From: an uncultured Agathobacter sp.
GTDB lineage: Bacteria > Bacillota > Clostridia > Lachnospirales > Lachnospiraceae
Assembly: GCA_934307695.1 (NCBI GenBank)
Contig: CAKRCS010000002.1
Span: 189,350 to 253,349, forward strand
Length of the DNA stretch: 64,000 bases
Reading direction: 5' to 3'
Below, in pieces: positions 18,787-27,050 of the stretch (position 1 is its first letter; each line of letters starts with the position of its first letter). The translations under genes and the position numbers were made by a program. The notes beneath the pieces were generated by a model. It had not been told where the DNA came from, searched no databases, and saw only the letters and a program-made list of their open reading frames with translations.

Positions 18787-19026
18787 CTACCAAATACCCA
18801 TATTAAGCAGCACTGCTATTACCAAGAACAGGATAACGGCGATTCTGGTAAGCTTAACAAGAATTCCTTCCATTGAACGTCCCTTGTTCTTGCCCCAGTA
18901 AGTGTCTGCGGCACCACTGATTGCGCCAAGTCCTGCGGACTTGCCTTCCTGCATCAGGATAACTACTGTAATCACTACGCTGATAATAATAAAGATTATT
19001 GTTAAAATCGTCTTTAAAACTGCCAC
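18787..19026 (-). CDS. secG: Preprotein translocase subunit SecG
   Basis: The 79-residue membrane protein is part of the SecYEG export channel. It has two hydrophobic helices (about 4-25 and 57-78) and the family signature M-Q-E-G-K-S-A-G-L-G-A-I-S-G-A between them. The start codon is GTG at 19026, with AGGAGGTG upstream. It has its own terminator, so it is not simply in one transcript with rnr. Confidence 0.96.
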   Translation of the reverse strand: MAVLKTILTIIFIIISVVITVVILMQEGKSAGLGAISGAADTYWGKNKGRSMEGILVKLTRIAVILFLVIAVLLNMGIW

Positions 19027-19104
19027 GATTCACACCTCCTATTGTAAGCTCAATAACTTAAAATAGTATAGCATATCCCAAATGTCATTTCAAGCCCTTT
19101 TTCA

Positions 19105-19524
19105 TTATAACATTGAAGTACAGTTCGGGCATCTTGTTGCAGCCACCGCGATCTTGGTCTTGCAATATGGACATTCCTTTTCGGTCGGTGCCGCCGGCTC
19201 CTCCTTCTTCTCAAAGCGTGCGCCTGCCGCATTGATCGCTTTGATGATGGAAAAGACGATAAACGCCATGATCAGGAAGTTGATAACCGCGGTAATGAAA
19301 TTGCCGTAGGTCAGTGTCACCTCGCCGCCTCCAAGCGCCGGGATCGTCACTGCAAGCTGGTCAAAATTCATTCCTCCAAAGATTCCAAGGATCGGGTTGA
19401 TGATATCATTGACTAATGAGTTGACAATACTCGTAAATGCACCGCCGATGATAATACCGACTGCCATATCCATCACGTTGCCCCGGCTGATAAACTTCTT
19501 AAACTCCGCCATAAACTTCTTCAT
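19105..19524 (-). CDS. mscL: Large-conductance mechanosensitive channel with C-terminal zinc ribbon
   Basis: MscL releases solutes on sudden osmotic downshift. The 139-residue protein has the N-terminal amphipathic helix with F-x-x-F-x-x-R-G-N-V-x-D-M, TM1 (A-V-G-I-I-I-G-G-A-F), a periplasmic-type loop and TM2 (about 77-98). Instead of ending in the usual helical bundle it adds C118-P-Y-C121 and C132-P-N-C135, a rubredoxin-like zinc ribbon, after a Pro/Glu linker. This tail occurs in some Firmicutes MscL proteins; its role is not known to me. AAGGAGAAAGCAGT precedes the ATG. Confidence 0.94.
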   Translation of the reverse strand: MKKFMAEFKKFISRGNVMDMAVGIIIGGAFTSIVNSLVNDIINPILGIFGGMNFDQLAVTIPALGGGEVTLTYGNFITAVINFLIMAFIVFSIIKAINAAGARFEKKEEPAAPTEKECPYCKTKIAVAATRCPNCTSML

Positions 19525-19586
19525 ACTGCTTTCTCCTTCGTATCGGATATACCCTTTTTATCACACTTATAAATTATAGCGGAAGT

Positions 19587-20855
19587 TTACGATTTTGCAA
19601 CGGTTTCTTCGATACGGAGCAGCTCATTGTACTTGGCGGTGCGCTCTGCCCTGCACGGTGCGCCGCACTTGATCCAGCCGGCATTGACCGCGACCGCAAG
19701 ATTGGCGATAAAGCTGTCCTCCGTCTCCCCGGAGCGGTGGGAAATGACCGCCTTATACCCTGCCATCTGGCACATGGAAATCGCGTCCATCGCCTCGGTG
19801 AGCGTTCCGATCTGGTTGACCTTGACCAGCACCGCATTTGCCACCTTAAGATCAATTCCGCAGCGGATGCGCTTCGTGTTCGTGACAAAAAGATCGTCCC
19901 CGACCAGCATCACCTTGTCTCCGAGCCGCCTGGTCAGCTCCTGCCAGCCTTCCCAGTCGTTCTCCTGCAGTCCGTCCTCAATGGAAACCAGCGGATAATT
20001 GTGTACCAGCTCCTCGTACAAGCCGATCATCTCCTCGGTACTTCGGCTGACACCCTCACCGGGGAACACATAGACATCCCTTGCCTCGTCGTACAGCTCG
20101 CTCGATGCGGCATCCATCGCAAAGACGACATCCTCACCAAGCCGGTAGCCCGCCTTGTCCACCGCCTTTGCAAGGTACGCAAACACCTCTCTCGCCGTCG
20201 TAAGATCCGGCGCGAAACCACCCTCGTCACCGACTGCGGTAGACATGTGATCCTCCTCCAATATCTTCTTCAAAAAGTGATAGACCTCCGCTCCCATGCG
20301 CAGCGCATCACAGAAGCTGTCCGCCTTCGGCACGATCATGAACTCCTGAAAATCCAGACGGTTTTTGGCGTGTACGCCGCCGTTGATCACATTCATCATC
20401 GGGCGTGGAAGGATCTTTGCGTTCATTCCTCCGATATAGCGGTATAACGGAAGCTGCATTGCCTCCGCCGCGCACTTGGCACATGCCAGTGATACGCCAA
20501 GCAGCGCGTTTGCGCCGAGATTTCCCTTGTTGTCGGTTCCGTCAAGCCCGATCAGCCTGCGGTCGATTGCGACCTGATCAAGCACATTCATTCCGATGAG
20601 CTCATTCCGGATCCTGTTGTTGATGTGTTCGACGACCTTCTGCACGCCAAGTCCGAAATACTTTTTGTCCCCGTCGCGAAGCTCGATTGCCTCAAACTGC
20701 CCGGTGCTTGCGCCGGACGGGACAGATTCCCTTCCGGTATATTTCCTGCCGGTCGTTTCTGTTTCTGCGGTCACCTCCACCTCGACCGTCGGATTTCCTC
20801 TCGAATCCAAGATTTCTCTTCCGTGTATATCAATGATTTTCATACATAAAGACAT
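19587..20855 (-). CDS. eno: Enolase, divergent sequence
   Basis: The 422-residue enzyme converts 2-phosphoglycerate to phosphoenolpyruvate. Intact motifs are [33 protein letters not shown] and S-H-R-S-G-E-T-E-D. Unusual substitutions occur in normally fixed segments: G-G-V-H-A-K-N in place of G-G-x-[13 protein letters not shown], and near the end [12 protein letters not shown] instead of Q-I-K-T-G-A-P-S-R-S-D/E-R. It may be a second, diverged enolase. GGGAGGT lies before the ATG but inside a terminator-like hairpin. Confidence 0.92.
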   Translation of the reverse strand: MSLCMKIIDIHGREILDSRGNPTVEVEVTAETETTGRKYTGRESVPSGASTGQFEAIELRDGDKKYFGLGVQKVVEHINNRIRNELIGMNVLDQVAIDRRLIGLDGTDNKGNLGANALLGVSLACAKCAAEAMQLPLYRYIGGMNAKILPRPMMNVINGGVHAKNRLDFQEFMIVPKADSFCDALRMGAEVYHFLKKILEEDHMSTAVGDEGGFAPDLTTAREVFAYLAKAVDKAGYRLGEDVVFAMDAASSELYDEARDVYVFPGEGVSRSTEEMIGLYEELVHNYPLVSIEDGLQENDWEGWQELTRRLGDKVMLVGDDLFVTNTKRIRCGIDLKVANAVLVKVNQIGTLTEAMDAISMCQMAGYKAVISHRSGETEDSFIANLAVAVNAGWIKCGAPCRAERTAKYNELLRIEETVAKS

Positions 20856-20902
20856 AAAAAGACCTCCCTTTGTTTTCAGTTAGAATAACCGGGGAGGTCT
20901 TT
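20856..20902 (-). terminator. Terminator hairpin after purB that contains the eno ribosome binding site
   Basis: On the minus strand an 11-bp perfect stem (AAAGACCTCCC/GGGAGGTCTTT, arms at 20892-20902 and 20858-20868) is followed by TT and the eno ATG. The descending arm holds GGGAGG, the only plausible Shine-Dalgarno of eno. The hairpin can act as terminator of purB and as sequestration of the eno start. Confidence 0.75.
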
Positions 20903-20923
20903 CTTTATGCGTTTTTTATTCTT

Positions 20924-22375
20924 TTATACGTTGATTTCCGCTTTTACGCCAAGCTCGGCTTTGTTCGCAGCAAGAACCGGGGAAACGACATCACGCAGAT
21001 ATACTTCCACCTGACGCGGAGCACGTCCCACATAAAGCTCCGGCTTTAGTGTCTCCTCGATCTGTTCCTTGGTCAGACCGAAGGAAGCGTCTGCGGCGAT
21101 CAGATCCACAAGGTTGTTGTCCTTGCCCTCTTCCTTTACCGTCTTGCCGGCTTCCATGGAAAGCTGGCGGATCTTCTCATGCAGCTCCTGACGGTTGCCG
21201 CCGTTCTTAACGGCATCCATCATGATGTTCTCCGTTGCCATGAACGGGATCTCGCTCATGAACTGCTTGCGGATTACCTTCGGGTAAACTACCAGTCCGT
21301 CCACGACGTTCAGGCACAGATCCAGGATTCCGTCGATTGCCAGGAAGCCCTCCGGAATGGAAAGGCGCTTGTTTGCAGAATCATCCAGTGTCCGCTCAAA
21401 CCACTGTGTTGCGGATGTGATTGCCGGATTTAAGGCATCGATCATGACATAGCGTGAAAGGGATGCGATACGCTCGCTGCGCATCGGATTTCTCTTGTAT
21501 GCCATTGCGGATGAACCGATCTGGTTCTTCTCAAACGGTTCCTCCACCTGCTTTAAGTGCTGTAACAGACGGATATCATTTGACATCTTGTGGGCGCTTG
21601 CTGCGATTCCCGCAAGCACGTTTGCCACGCGCGTGTCTACCTTTCTGGAATAGGTCTGTCCGGATACCGGATAGCAGGCATCAAAGCCCATCTTCTTTGC
21701 GATCATCGGATCGATCTTGTCGATCGTCTCATTGTCTCCGTCAAACAGCTCCAAAAAGCTTGCCTGTGTTCCGGTCGTTCCCTTAGAACCAAGAAGCTTT
21801 AAGCTGCCTGCCACATACTCAAGATCCTCAAGATCCATCATAAACTCATTCAGCCACAGTGTCGCACGCTTTCCTACCGTGGTCGGCTGTGCCGGCTGGA
21901 AATGGGTAAACGCCAGTGTCGGAAGGTCCTTATACTTCTCTGCGAAAGCGGCAAGCTCCGCGATGACATTGACCAGCTTTTTGTGAACCAGCCTAAGTGC
22001 TTCGCGCATGACAATGATGTCCGTGTTGTCGCCTACATAGCAGGAGGTCGCTCCAAGGTGGATGATGCCTGCTGCCTTCGGGCACTGCTGTCCATAAGCA
22101 TACACATGGCTCATGACATCATGGCGCACCAGCTTCTCGCGCTCCTTTGCAACATCGTAATTGATGTCGTTCACATGTGCCTTCAGCTCGTCAACCATCT
22201 CCTGGGTGATGACCGGCTTGCCGTTCTCGGAAAGTCCAAGCTCCATCTCTGTCTCTGCAAGGGCGATCCAGAGCTTTCTCCAGGTGGAAAACTTCATATC
22301 CGCAGAAAAAATATACTGCATCTCCTTGCTGGCATAGCGCTCGGAAAGCGGACTGCTGTAACAATCTGTACTCAT
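20924..22375 (-). CDS. purB: Adenylosuccinate lyase
   Basis: The 483-residue enzyme cleaves SAICAR to AICAR and adenylosuccinate to AMP in purine synthesis. It shows the fumarase/aspartase-superfamily signature S-S-A-M-A-Y-K-R-N-P-M-R-S-E near residue 285 (catalytic Ser loop), the T-H-F-Q-P-A-Q-P-T-T segment, and H-L-G-A-T-S-C-Y-V-G-D-N-T-D. Length and C-terminus fit the longer eukaryote-like/clostridial form. AAGGAGAAAATAAA precedes the ATG. It follows purF by 15 bases, making a purC-purF-purB run that ends at the hairpin before eno. Confidence 0.97.
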   Translation of the reverse strand: MSTDCYSSPLSERYASKEMQYIFSADMKFSTWRKLWIALAETEMELGLSENGKPVITQEMVDELKAHVNDINYDVAKEREKLVRHDVMSHVYAYGQQCPKAAGIIHLGATSCYVGDNTDIIVMREALRLVHKKLVNVIAELAAFAEKYKDLPTLAFTHFQPAQPTTVGKRATLWLNEFMMDLEDLEYVAGSLKLLGSKGTTGTQASFLELFDGDNETIDKIDPMIAKKMGFDACYPVSGQTYSRKVDTRVANVLAGIAASAHKMSNDIRLLQHLKQVEEPFEKNQIGSSAMAYKRNPMRSERIASLSRYVMIDALNPAITSATQWFERTLDDSANKRLSIPEGFLAIDGILDLCLNVVDGLVVYPKVIRKQFMSEIPFMATENIMMDAVKNGGNRQELHEKIRQLSMEAGKTVKEEGKDNNLVDLIAADASFGLTKEQIEETLKPELYVGRAPRQVEVYLRDVVSPVLAANKAELGVKAEINV

Positions 22376-22390
22376 TTTATTTTCTCCTTA

Positions 22391-23875
22391 TCAGCGATTG
22401 ATGATGCGACGTTCGAGGTCGATTTCCTTGTCAAAATATTCGCCCCGGATGTCTTCTTTCGGTGGTTCCATTGGATAGTTGCCGTTAAAGCAGCCTTTGC
22501 AGATCGGCAGTCCGTCCACCATCTCCGGCAGACGTTCGATTGCGAGATACCCCAGAGAGTCTGCGCCGATGATCTTGCGTATCTCCTCTATGCTGCGGTT
22601 ATACGCAATAAGCTGCTCTCTTGCAGGGATATCTGTGCCAAAATAGCACGGCCACAAAAATGGCGGGGAGCTGATGCGCACATGCACTTCCTTCGCGCCT
22701 GCGTCCCTTAACATTCTTACGATACGGTCAGAAGTGGTTCCCCGGACGATAGAGTCATCGATCATGATGACGCGCTTGCCGACAACCGCCTCCTTTAATA
22801 CATTCAGCTTGATCTGCACGCTCGACTCACGGCTGGACTGCTTCGGCTTGATGAAGGTTCTTCCCACATAGCCGTTCTTGACAAAGGCTGTTCCGTATGG
22901 GATGCCCGATTCCAGCGAATAGCCGAGTGCCGCCGCATTACCGGACTCCGGGACTCCCGTCACGATATCTGCCTCGACCGGCGAATCCATTGCAAGGAAC
23001 CGCCCTGCCTTAATCCGGCTTGCATATACACTCTCCCCGTCAAAATGGCTGTCCGGTCTTGCAAAATAGATATACTCAAAAACACATCTTGCCTGCTGCT
23101 CCTTCGGGATTGCCATCGAACAATCTGATTCGATTCCATCCGGTGTGATCGCAACGACCTCCCCCGGAAGCACATCCCGTACAAAGGTTGCGCCTATGGT
23201 GTCAAGCGCACAGGTCTCTGAGGTCACGATATAGGCATTGTCGCGCTTGCCGATGCAAAGCGGCTTAAAGCCATACGGATCCCTTGCGGCGATCAGCTTT
23301 CTCGGACTTGCCACAACGAGCGCATACGCGCCCTTCAGCTTCATGCAGGCACGCCGTACCGCTTCCTCCGCCGTCTTGGAATTTAGGCGTTCTCTCGCGA
23401 TATGGTATGCGATGACCTCCGAGTCGATGGTCGTCTGGAAAATAGCGCCCGTGTACTCTAGCTCCCGTCTTAACTCATTGGCATTGATCAGATTACCGTT
23501 GTGCGCCATCGCAAGTGTTCCCTTTACATAGTTGAGCACCAATGGCTGCGCATTCTCTCTTGTGGAAGATCCTGCGGTCGAATAACGGACATGTCCGACA
23601 CCGATATCACCCTTCATACGCTCCAGATGCTCCGGCGTGAACACTTCGTTGACCAGTCCCATGCCCTTGTGGGAGATCATGTTGCCCCGCGGTCCGTTGG
23701 TATCACTGACAGCGATGCCGCAGCTCTCCTGTCCACGGTGCTGCAACGCGAACAACCCGTAGTAAATGGTGGACGCGACATCTCCTCCATCAAAATCATA
23801 CATTCCGAATACGCCGCATTCCTCATGCAGCGCATCCTCATCTACAAAGCAATCAAAAACTTCATCCTGTTTCAT
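22391..23875 (-). CDS. purF: Amidophosphoribosyltransferase
   Basis: PurF makes phosphoribosylamine from PRPP and glutamine, the first committed purine step. The 494-residue product has a short N-terminal propeptide before the nucleophile Cys in E-E-C-G-V-F-G-M, the class II glutaminase domain (G-H-V-R-Y-S-T, H-N-G-N), and a C-terminal phosphoribosyltransferase domain with the PRPP loop V-I-M-I-D-D-S-I-V-R-G-T-T. C-terminal cysteines (I-C-K-G-C-F) could ligate an Fe-S cluster as in Bacillus PurF. The ATG at 23875 is chosen because AAAGGAGAGACAG precedes it; the frame could begin 6 codons earlier. Confidence 0.96.
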   Translation of the reverse strand: MKQDEVFDCFVDEDALHEECGVFGMYDFDGGDVASTIYYGLFALQHRGQESCGIAVSDTNGPRGNMISHKGMGLVNEVFTPEHLERMKGDIGVGHVRYSTAGSSTRENAQPLVLNYVKGTLAMAHNGNLINANELRRELEYTGAIFQTTIDSEVIAYHIARERLNSKTAEEAVRRACMKLKGAYALVVASPRKLIAARDPYGFKPLCIGKRDNAYIVTSETCALDTIGATFVRDVLPGEVVAITPDGIESDCSMAIPKEQQARCVFEYIYFARPDSHFDGESVYASRIKAGRFLAMDSPVEADIVTGVPESGNAAALGYSLESGIPYGTAFVKNGYVGRTFIKPKQSSRESSVQIKLNVLKEAVVGKRVIMIDDSIVRGTTSDRIVRMLRDAGAKEVHVRISSPPFLWPCYFGTDIPAREQLIAYNRSIEEIRKIIGADSLGYLAIERLPEMVDGLPICKGCFNGNYPMEPPKEDIRGEYFDKEIDLERRIINR

Positions 23876-23937
23876 CTGTCTCTCCTTTGACATTTTTACG
23901 CACTTTTGTGCTAATCCCCTTAGTCAAAGAAAATCGG

Positions 23938-24813
23938 TTATCTTGTAAATTCTTTTCCGGTCAAAAGAGCGTATGCCTCTTTGTACTTGTCAACGGTCTT
24001 TGCGATAACATCATCCGGAAGCAGGTAATCGCTGTCAGGATTTGCCTTTAACCAGTCTCTTACGAACTGCTTGTCGAAGGACGGCTGGCTCTGTCCCGGC
24101 TTATAGCCTTCTACCGGCCAGAAGCGTGAGCTGTCCGGAGTAAGCATCTCGTCTCCCAAAACGACGTTTCCATCCTCGTCCAGACCGAACTCAAACTTGG
24201 TATCGGCAATGATAATGCCCTTTGACAGCGCATATTCTGCGCACTTCTTGTAGAGTGCGATCGTGTAATCACGGATCTTCTCTGCATATTCCTGTCCCTT
24301 GCCCGGAAAATGCTTCTCAAGAACTTCCACGCTGCGCTCGAAAGAAATATTCTCGTCATGGTCGCCAAGGTCAGCCTTGGTACTCGGTGTGTAGATCGGT
24401 TCCGGGAGCTTGTCAGACTCTACAAGTTCCTCCGGAAGTTTAATTCCGCATACGGTGCCATTTTCCTTGTAGCTCGCCCAGCCGCTTCCTGTAATGTAGC
24501 CGCGCACGATGCACTCGATCGGGATCATGTTCAGCTTCTTGACCATCATGCTGTTACCGCAGAACTTCTCCTGGCGGAAAAACTCCGGCATATCCTGCGG
24601 ATCAACGGAAATCATGTGGTTTGCTACAACATCCTGGGTAAAATCAAACCAGAACTTTGACATCTGTGTCAGGATTGCACCCTTGTCTGTCACTTTATTC
24701 TTTAAGATCACATCAAAGGCAGAGATACGGTCTGTCGCAACCATGATCAGGTTGTCCCCGTTATCATATACCTCTCTTACTTTTCCTTCTTTGAATGGCT
24801 TGTACTCTGTCAT
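23938..24813 (-). CDS. purC: Phosphoribosylaminoimidazole-succinocarboxamide synthase
   Basis: The 291-residue SAICAR synthase joins CAIR and aspartate using ATP. It has E-G-K-V-R-E-V-Y near the N-terminus, D-R-I-S-A-F-D-V, V-R-G-Y-I-T-G-S-G-W, and I-I-A-D-T-K-F-E-F-G. AAAGGAGACAGG precedes the start; the ATG at 24813 is preferred over the GTG three bases upstream. It begins 29 bases after the DPMTGQP-repeat gene with no visible terminator or purine riboswitch in the gap, so its promoter must lie within that gene or further upstream. Confidence 0.96.
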   Translation of the reverse strand: MTEYKPFKEGKVREVYDNGDNLIMVATDRISAFDVILKNKVTDKGAILTQMSKFWFDFTQDVVANHMISVDPQDMPEFFRQEKFCGNSMMVKKLNMIPIECIVRGYITGSGWASYKENGTVCGIKLPEELVESDKLPEPIYTPSTKADLGDHDENISFERSVEVLEKHFPGKGQEYAEKIRDYTIALYKKCAEYALSKGIIIADTKFEFGLDEDGNVVLGDEMLTPDSSRFWPVEGYKPGQSQPSFDKQFVRDWLKANPDSDYLLPDDVIAKTVDKYKEAYALLTGKEFTR

Positions 24814-24842
24814 CACCCTGTCTCCTTTGTCATGCTTTTTTA

Positions 24843-26477
24843 TTAAAATACATCGTTTAATGCATCTTCCAGTTCATAAAGTACGGTAGTATCGATATCG
24901 CCGATCAGATCGTTCCAGTCGCTCTCGTCCGCGTTTCCGATGTCGAAGCTATCCTTTTCATCCACCTTGTCAAAATCAGCGGAATTCTTTGCGTATGCGC
25001 TGAGCTCAAAGCCGTCATAGCCAAAGAACTTCGTAACGGTAACGGTCACACCTTTTCTCGAATGCTCGATATTGCCCTTGATCGTGCCAAGCTCCTCGAT
25101 GCTGATGTTGTAATCACCGGACTTCTCATCGTAGGTTACCTTTGCCAGTGTCTGTCCGGCTGCCTTAAACTTGATTGTCTCCTCGGAGCCGCTCTTCTCG
25201 CCCTTCAGCTCAAAATAAGTGTCACCATCATAATTTACTTCCACATTCTGCATACGGTAATCTCCACCTAAGAACAGAATCTCCAGATCATTGCCTTCAA
25301 TCTCTGTGCGGATGCAGGCAAGCATATTCTTATAGGTGAAAAACTCGATCTCGATATCATCCATACGATCGATTTCTTTCTGCAGCTCGGACACATCGCT
25401 CTTAAAGCTGCTCCAGTCGGTCATGGACATCAGATCACCGCTCATCAGATCCCCCATGTAATCCATGTATGTATCGATGATGTTGTTGATGTTGTCCGGA
25501 GTGATTGTTGCAAGATATCCTTTACAGCTGCGTTCCTTGCCATCCACCTCGAATTTCTCGGAAGAGATCTTATCGAACTTGATTGCCTTTAATTCTGCTA
25601 CGATCTCCTTCACATATTTGTCGGTCTCCGCGGTCGTCTTTTTGCCGGATGTAGCGGCAGCAAGCAGATCGTTTAACTGCTGGATCTCGTCGTCATCTGC
25701 CATATCGATCAGCATACCGTCATTGTCTGCCGTGTAATAATAGGTAAGCGCCTCATCCAAAATCTCCGGGCAGGCAAGCTGCACCTTTTCTTTGTCAAGC
25801 GTTATAAAAGCAGACAGATCGGAAACACCTGCGATATCCATATATGCAGCAAGCTGCTTTTCGTTCTTGTTGCTGCGGTACTCTGCCTTTAAGGACTCTC
25901 CCTCGTAAGTCACCTCACCGCCAAGCGTAAAGGTATTTCCGGAAAGAATGTCGATTATGTTAGTATCCTCTAAAATCTGCGGCTGCTCCTTAAAGGTGTT
26001 AATCGTTGCAAGTCCGACCTTTGCCTCTTTGCTTAAAAATGCACCGTTCTTTGCACTTACACCAACGGTCGTACCTATCACTGCGATTGCTGCGACCGCT
26101 GCGATTGCGATCTTAGCGCCCTTTCCCATTCCCTTCTTGGTTGGCAGCGGCGTGGTATCTACATTTCCGTAGATCGGTTGTCCGGTCATCGGATCGTAAG
26201 CGCTGACAGTTCTCTGTGCCGTAACCGGCTGTCCGGTCATCGGATCGAACTTCATCTCCGGTTCACTGCTCTGTGGCTGCACATTCTGCGGCTGGATCGG
26301 CTGTCCCGTCATTGGATCAAACTTCATCTCTGGTTCACTGCTCTGTGGCTGCTCGTTCTGCGGCTGGATCGGTTGTCCCGTCATCGGATCGAACTTTACC
26401 TCAGGCGCACTGCTCTGCGGCTGCTCATTCTGTGGCTGGATCGGCTGTCCCGTCATCGGGTCGAATTTCATTTCCAT
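24843..26477 (-). CDS. DPMTGQP-repeat single-pass membrane protein of unknown function
   Basis: The 544-residue product matches no function I know. Residues 1-100 hold tandem 24-residue repeats beginning K-F-D-P-M-T-G-Q-P, rich in Gln and Pro, with five copies of the D-P-M-T-G-Q-P core. A basic K-K-G-M-G-K-G-A-K segment leads into one transmembrane helix (about residues 120-140). The rest, about 400 residues, is a soluble, probably extracytoplasmic domain rich in Asp, Glu and Lys with alternating strands; it recalls lipoprotein-like DUF domains. The ATG at 26477 follows GAGGAGTTAATT. It lies 29 bases after a small zinc-ribbon gene and just before purC. Confidence 0.75.
   Translation of the reverse strand: MEMKFDPMTGQPIQPQNEQPQSSAPEVKFDPMTGQPIQPQNEQPQSSEPEMKFDPMTGQPIQPQNVQPQSSEPEMKFDPMTGQPVTAQRTVSAYDPMTGQPIYGNVDTTPLPTKKGMGKGAKIAIAAVAAIAVIGTTVGVSAKNGAFLSKEAKVGLATINTFKEQPQILEDTNIIDILSGNTFTLGGEVTYEGESLKAEYRSNKNEKQLAAYMDIAGVSDLSAFITLDKEKVQLACPEILDEALTYYYTADNDGMLIDMADDDEIQQLNDLLAAATSGKKTTAETDKYVKEIVAELKAIKFDKISSEKFEVDGKERSCKGYLATITPDNINNIIDTYMDYMGDLMSGDLMSMTDWSSFKSDVSELQKEIDRMDDIEIEFFTYKNMLACIRTEIEGNDLEILFLGGDYRMQNVEVNYDGDTYFELKGEKSGSEETIKFKAAGQTLAKVTYDEKSGDYNISIEELGTIKGNIEHSRKGVTVTVTKFFGYDGFELSAYAKNSADFDKVDEKDSFDIGNADESDWNDLIGDIDTTVLYELEDALNDVF
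26190..26475 (-). repeat. 72-bp tandem coding repeat
   Basis: Three near-identical 72-bp units and two partial ones encode the K-F-D-P-M-T-G-Q-P repeats at the start of the preceding entry. The units differ by a few substitutions, consistent with recent duplication. Confidence 0.85.
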
Positions 26478-26506
26478 AATTAACTCCTCATTCTTTGTCG
26501 TATATT

Positions 26507-26917
26507 TTATTGATTTAACGGATTGCCGCATTTGCAGCAGAATTTGTAGTTTGCATCATTTGGTGCACCACACTTAGAGCAAAAAACGGTCGCCGCATTC
26601 GGTGTGGTATTTGCAGACTGCTGATTTCCCAATATCTGCTTTTCCTCCTCATGAAGCTTCTCGATGTTGCGTCTCTGTTCCTCGATCAGATCATACTTGG
26701 ACTGGATGGTATTTAGGACATCTTCGATGCCTTCCTTATAGTCAACTCCACCCTTCCACTTTTCGTAGATAGACTTTCCCAGATTCTGCTCAAGCATACC
26801 GATCTCATTTTCGAGGCTCGTAATATGTGTTTTATATTTCGACTCCTCCATGAAATTGCTTGTCTTCATATTGATTGTGGTAAGTCCCTTCGTCAATGAC
26901 TCTTTTAAGCCTGCCAT
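26507..26917 (-). CDS. Small coiled-coil protein with C-terminal zinc ribbon
   Basis: The 136-residue protein has a long amphipathic helical region (about 20-100, with E-x-x-I-x-x-L-x-x-x-L heptads and the segment I-E-E-Q-R-R-N-I-E-K-L-H-E-E-E) and a C-terminal double-CxxC zinc ribbon, C-S-K-C-G-A-P-N-D...C-C-K-C-G-N-P-L. It has no transmembrane segment. Such zinc-ribbon proteins are common in Lachnospiraceae without assigned roles. GGAGGAAAAGAAA precedes the ATG. It lies between two other unusual genes, after a strong terminator, and is probably co-transcribed with the DPMTGQP gene. Confidence 0.8.
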   Translation of the reverse strand: MAGLKESLTKGLTTINMKTSNFMEESKYKTHITSLENEIGMLEQNLGKSIYEKWKGGVDYKEGIEDVLNTIQSKYDLIEEQRRNIEKLHEEEKQILGNQQSANTTPNAATVFCSKCGAPNDANYKFCCKCGNPLNQ

Positions 26918-27000
26918 TTTCTTTTCCTCCGTTAAGGTTTTTTGGTGTAACCTTTTTTACTATATCACATCATATGTTTGCTATCAAGAAACGATTCCAT

Positions 27001-27035
27001 AGAAAAAAGTCCGGCATAAAACCGAACTTTTTCTA
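27001..27035 (-). terminator. Terminator of the zinc-ribbon propeller gene
   Basis: An 11-bp stem (AAAAAGTTCGG/CCGGACTTTTT with one G-T pair), 7-base loop and T run, 16 bases beyond the stop codon at 27051. Confidence 0.9.
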
Positions 27036-27050
27036 TTTTACCTAATGCAA

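Noticed and set aside
21902..22711. Plus-strand frame of 269 codons across purB and purF
   Set aside because: It spans the junction of two well-supported genes on the other strand.
24814..24842. Purine riboswitch or PurR box before purC
   Set aside because: The gap is only 29 bases and has no purine aptamer core or recognisable operator.
26190..26475. CRISPR-like regular repeats
   Set aside because: The 72-bp units are direct tandem coding repeats without unique spacers, in frame with the DPMTGQP protein.
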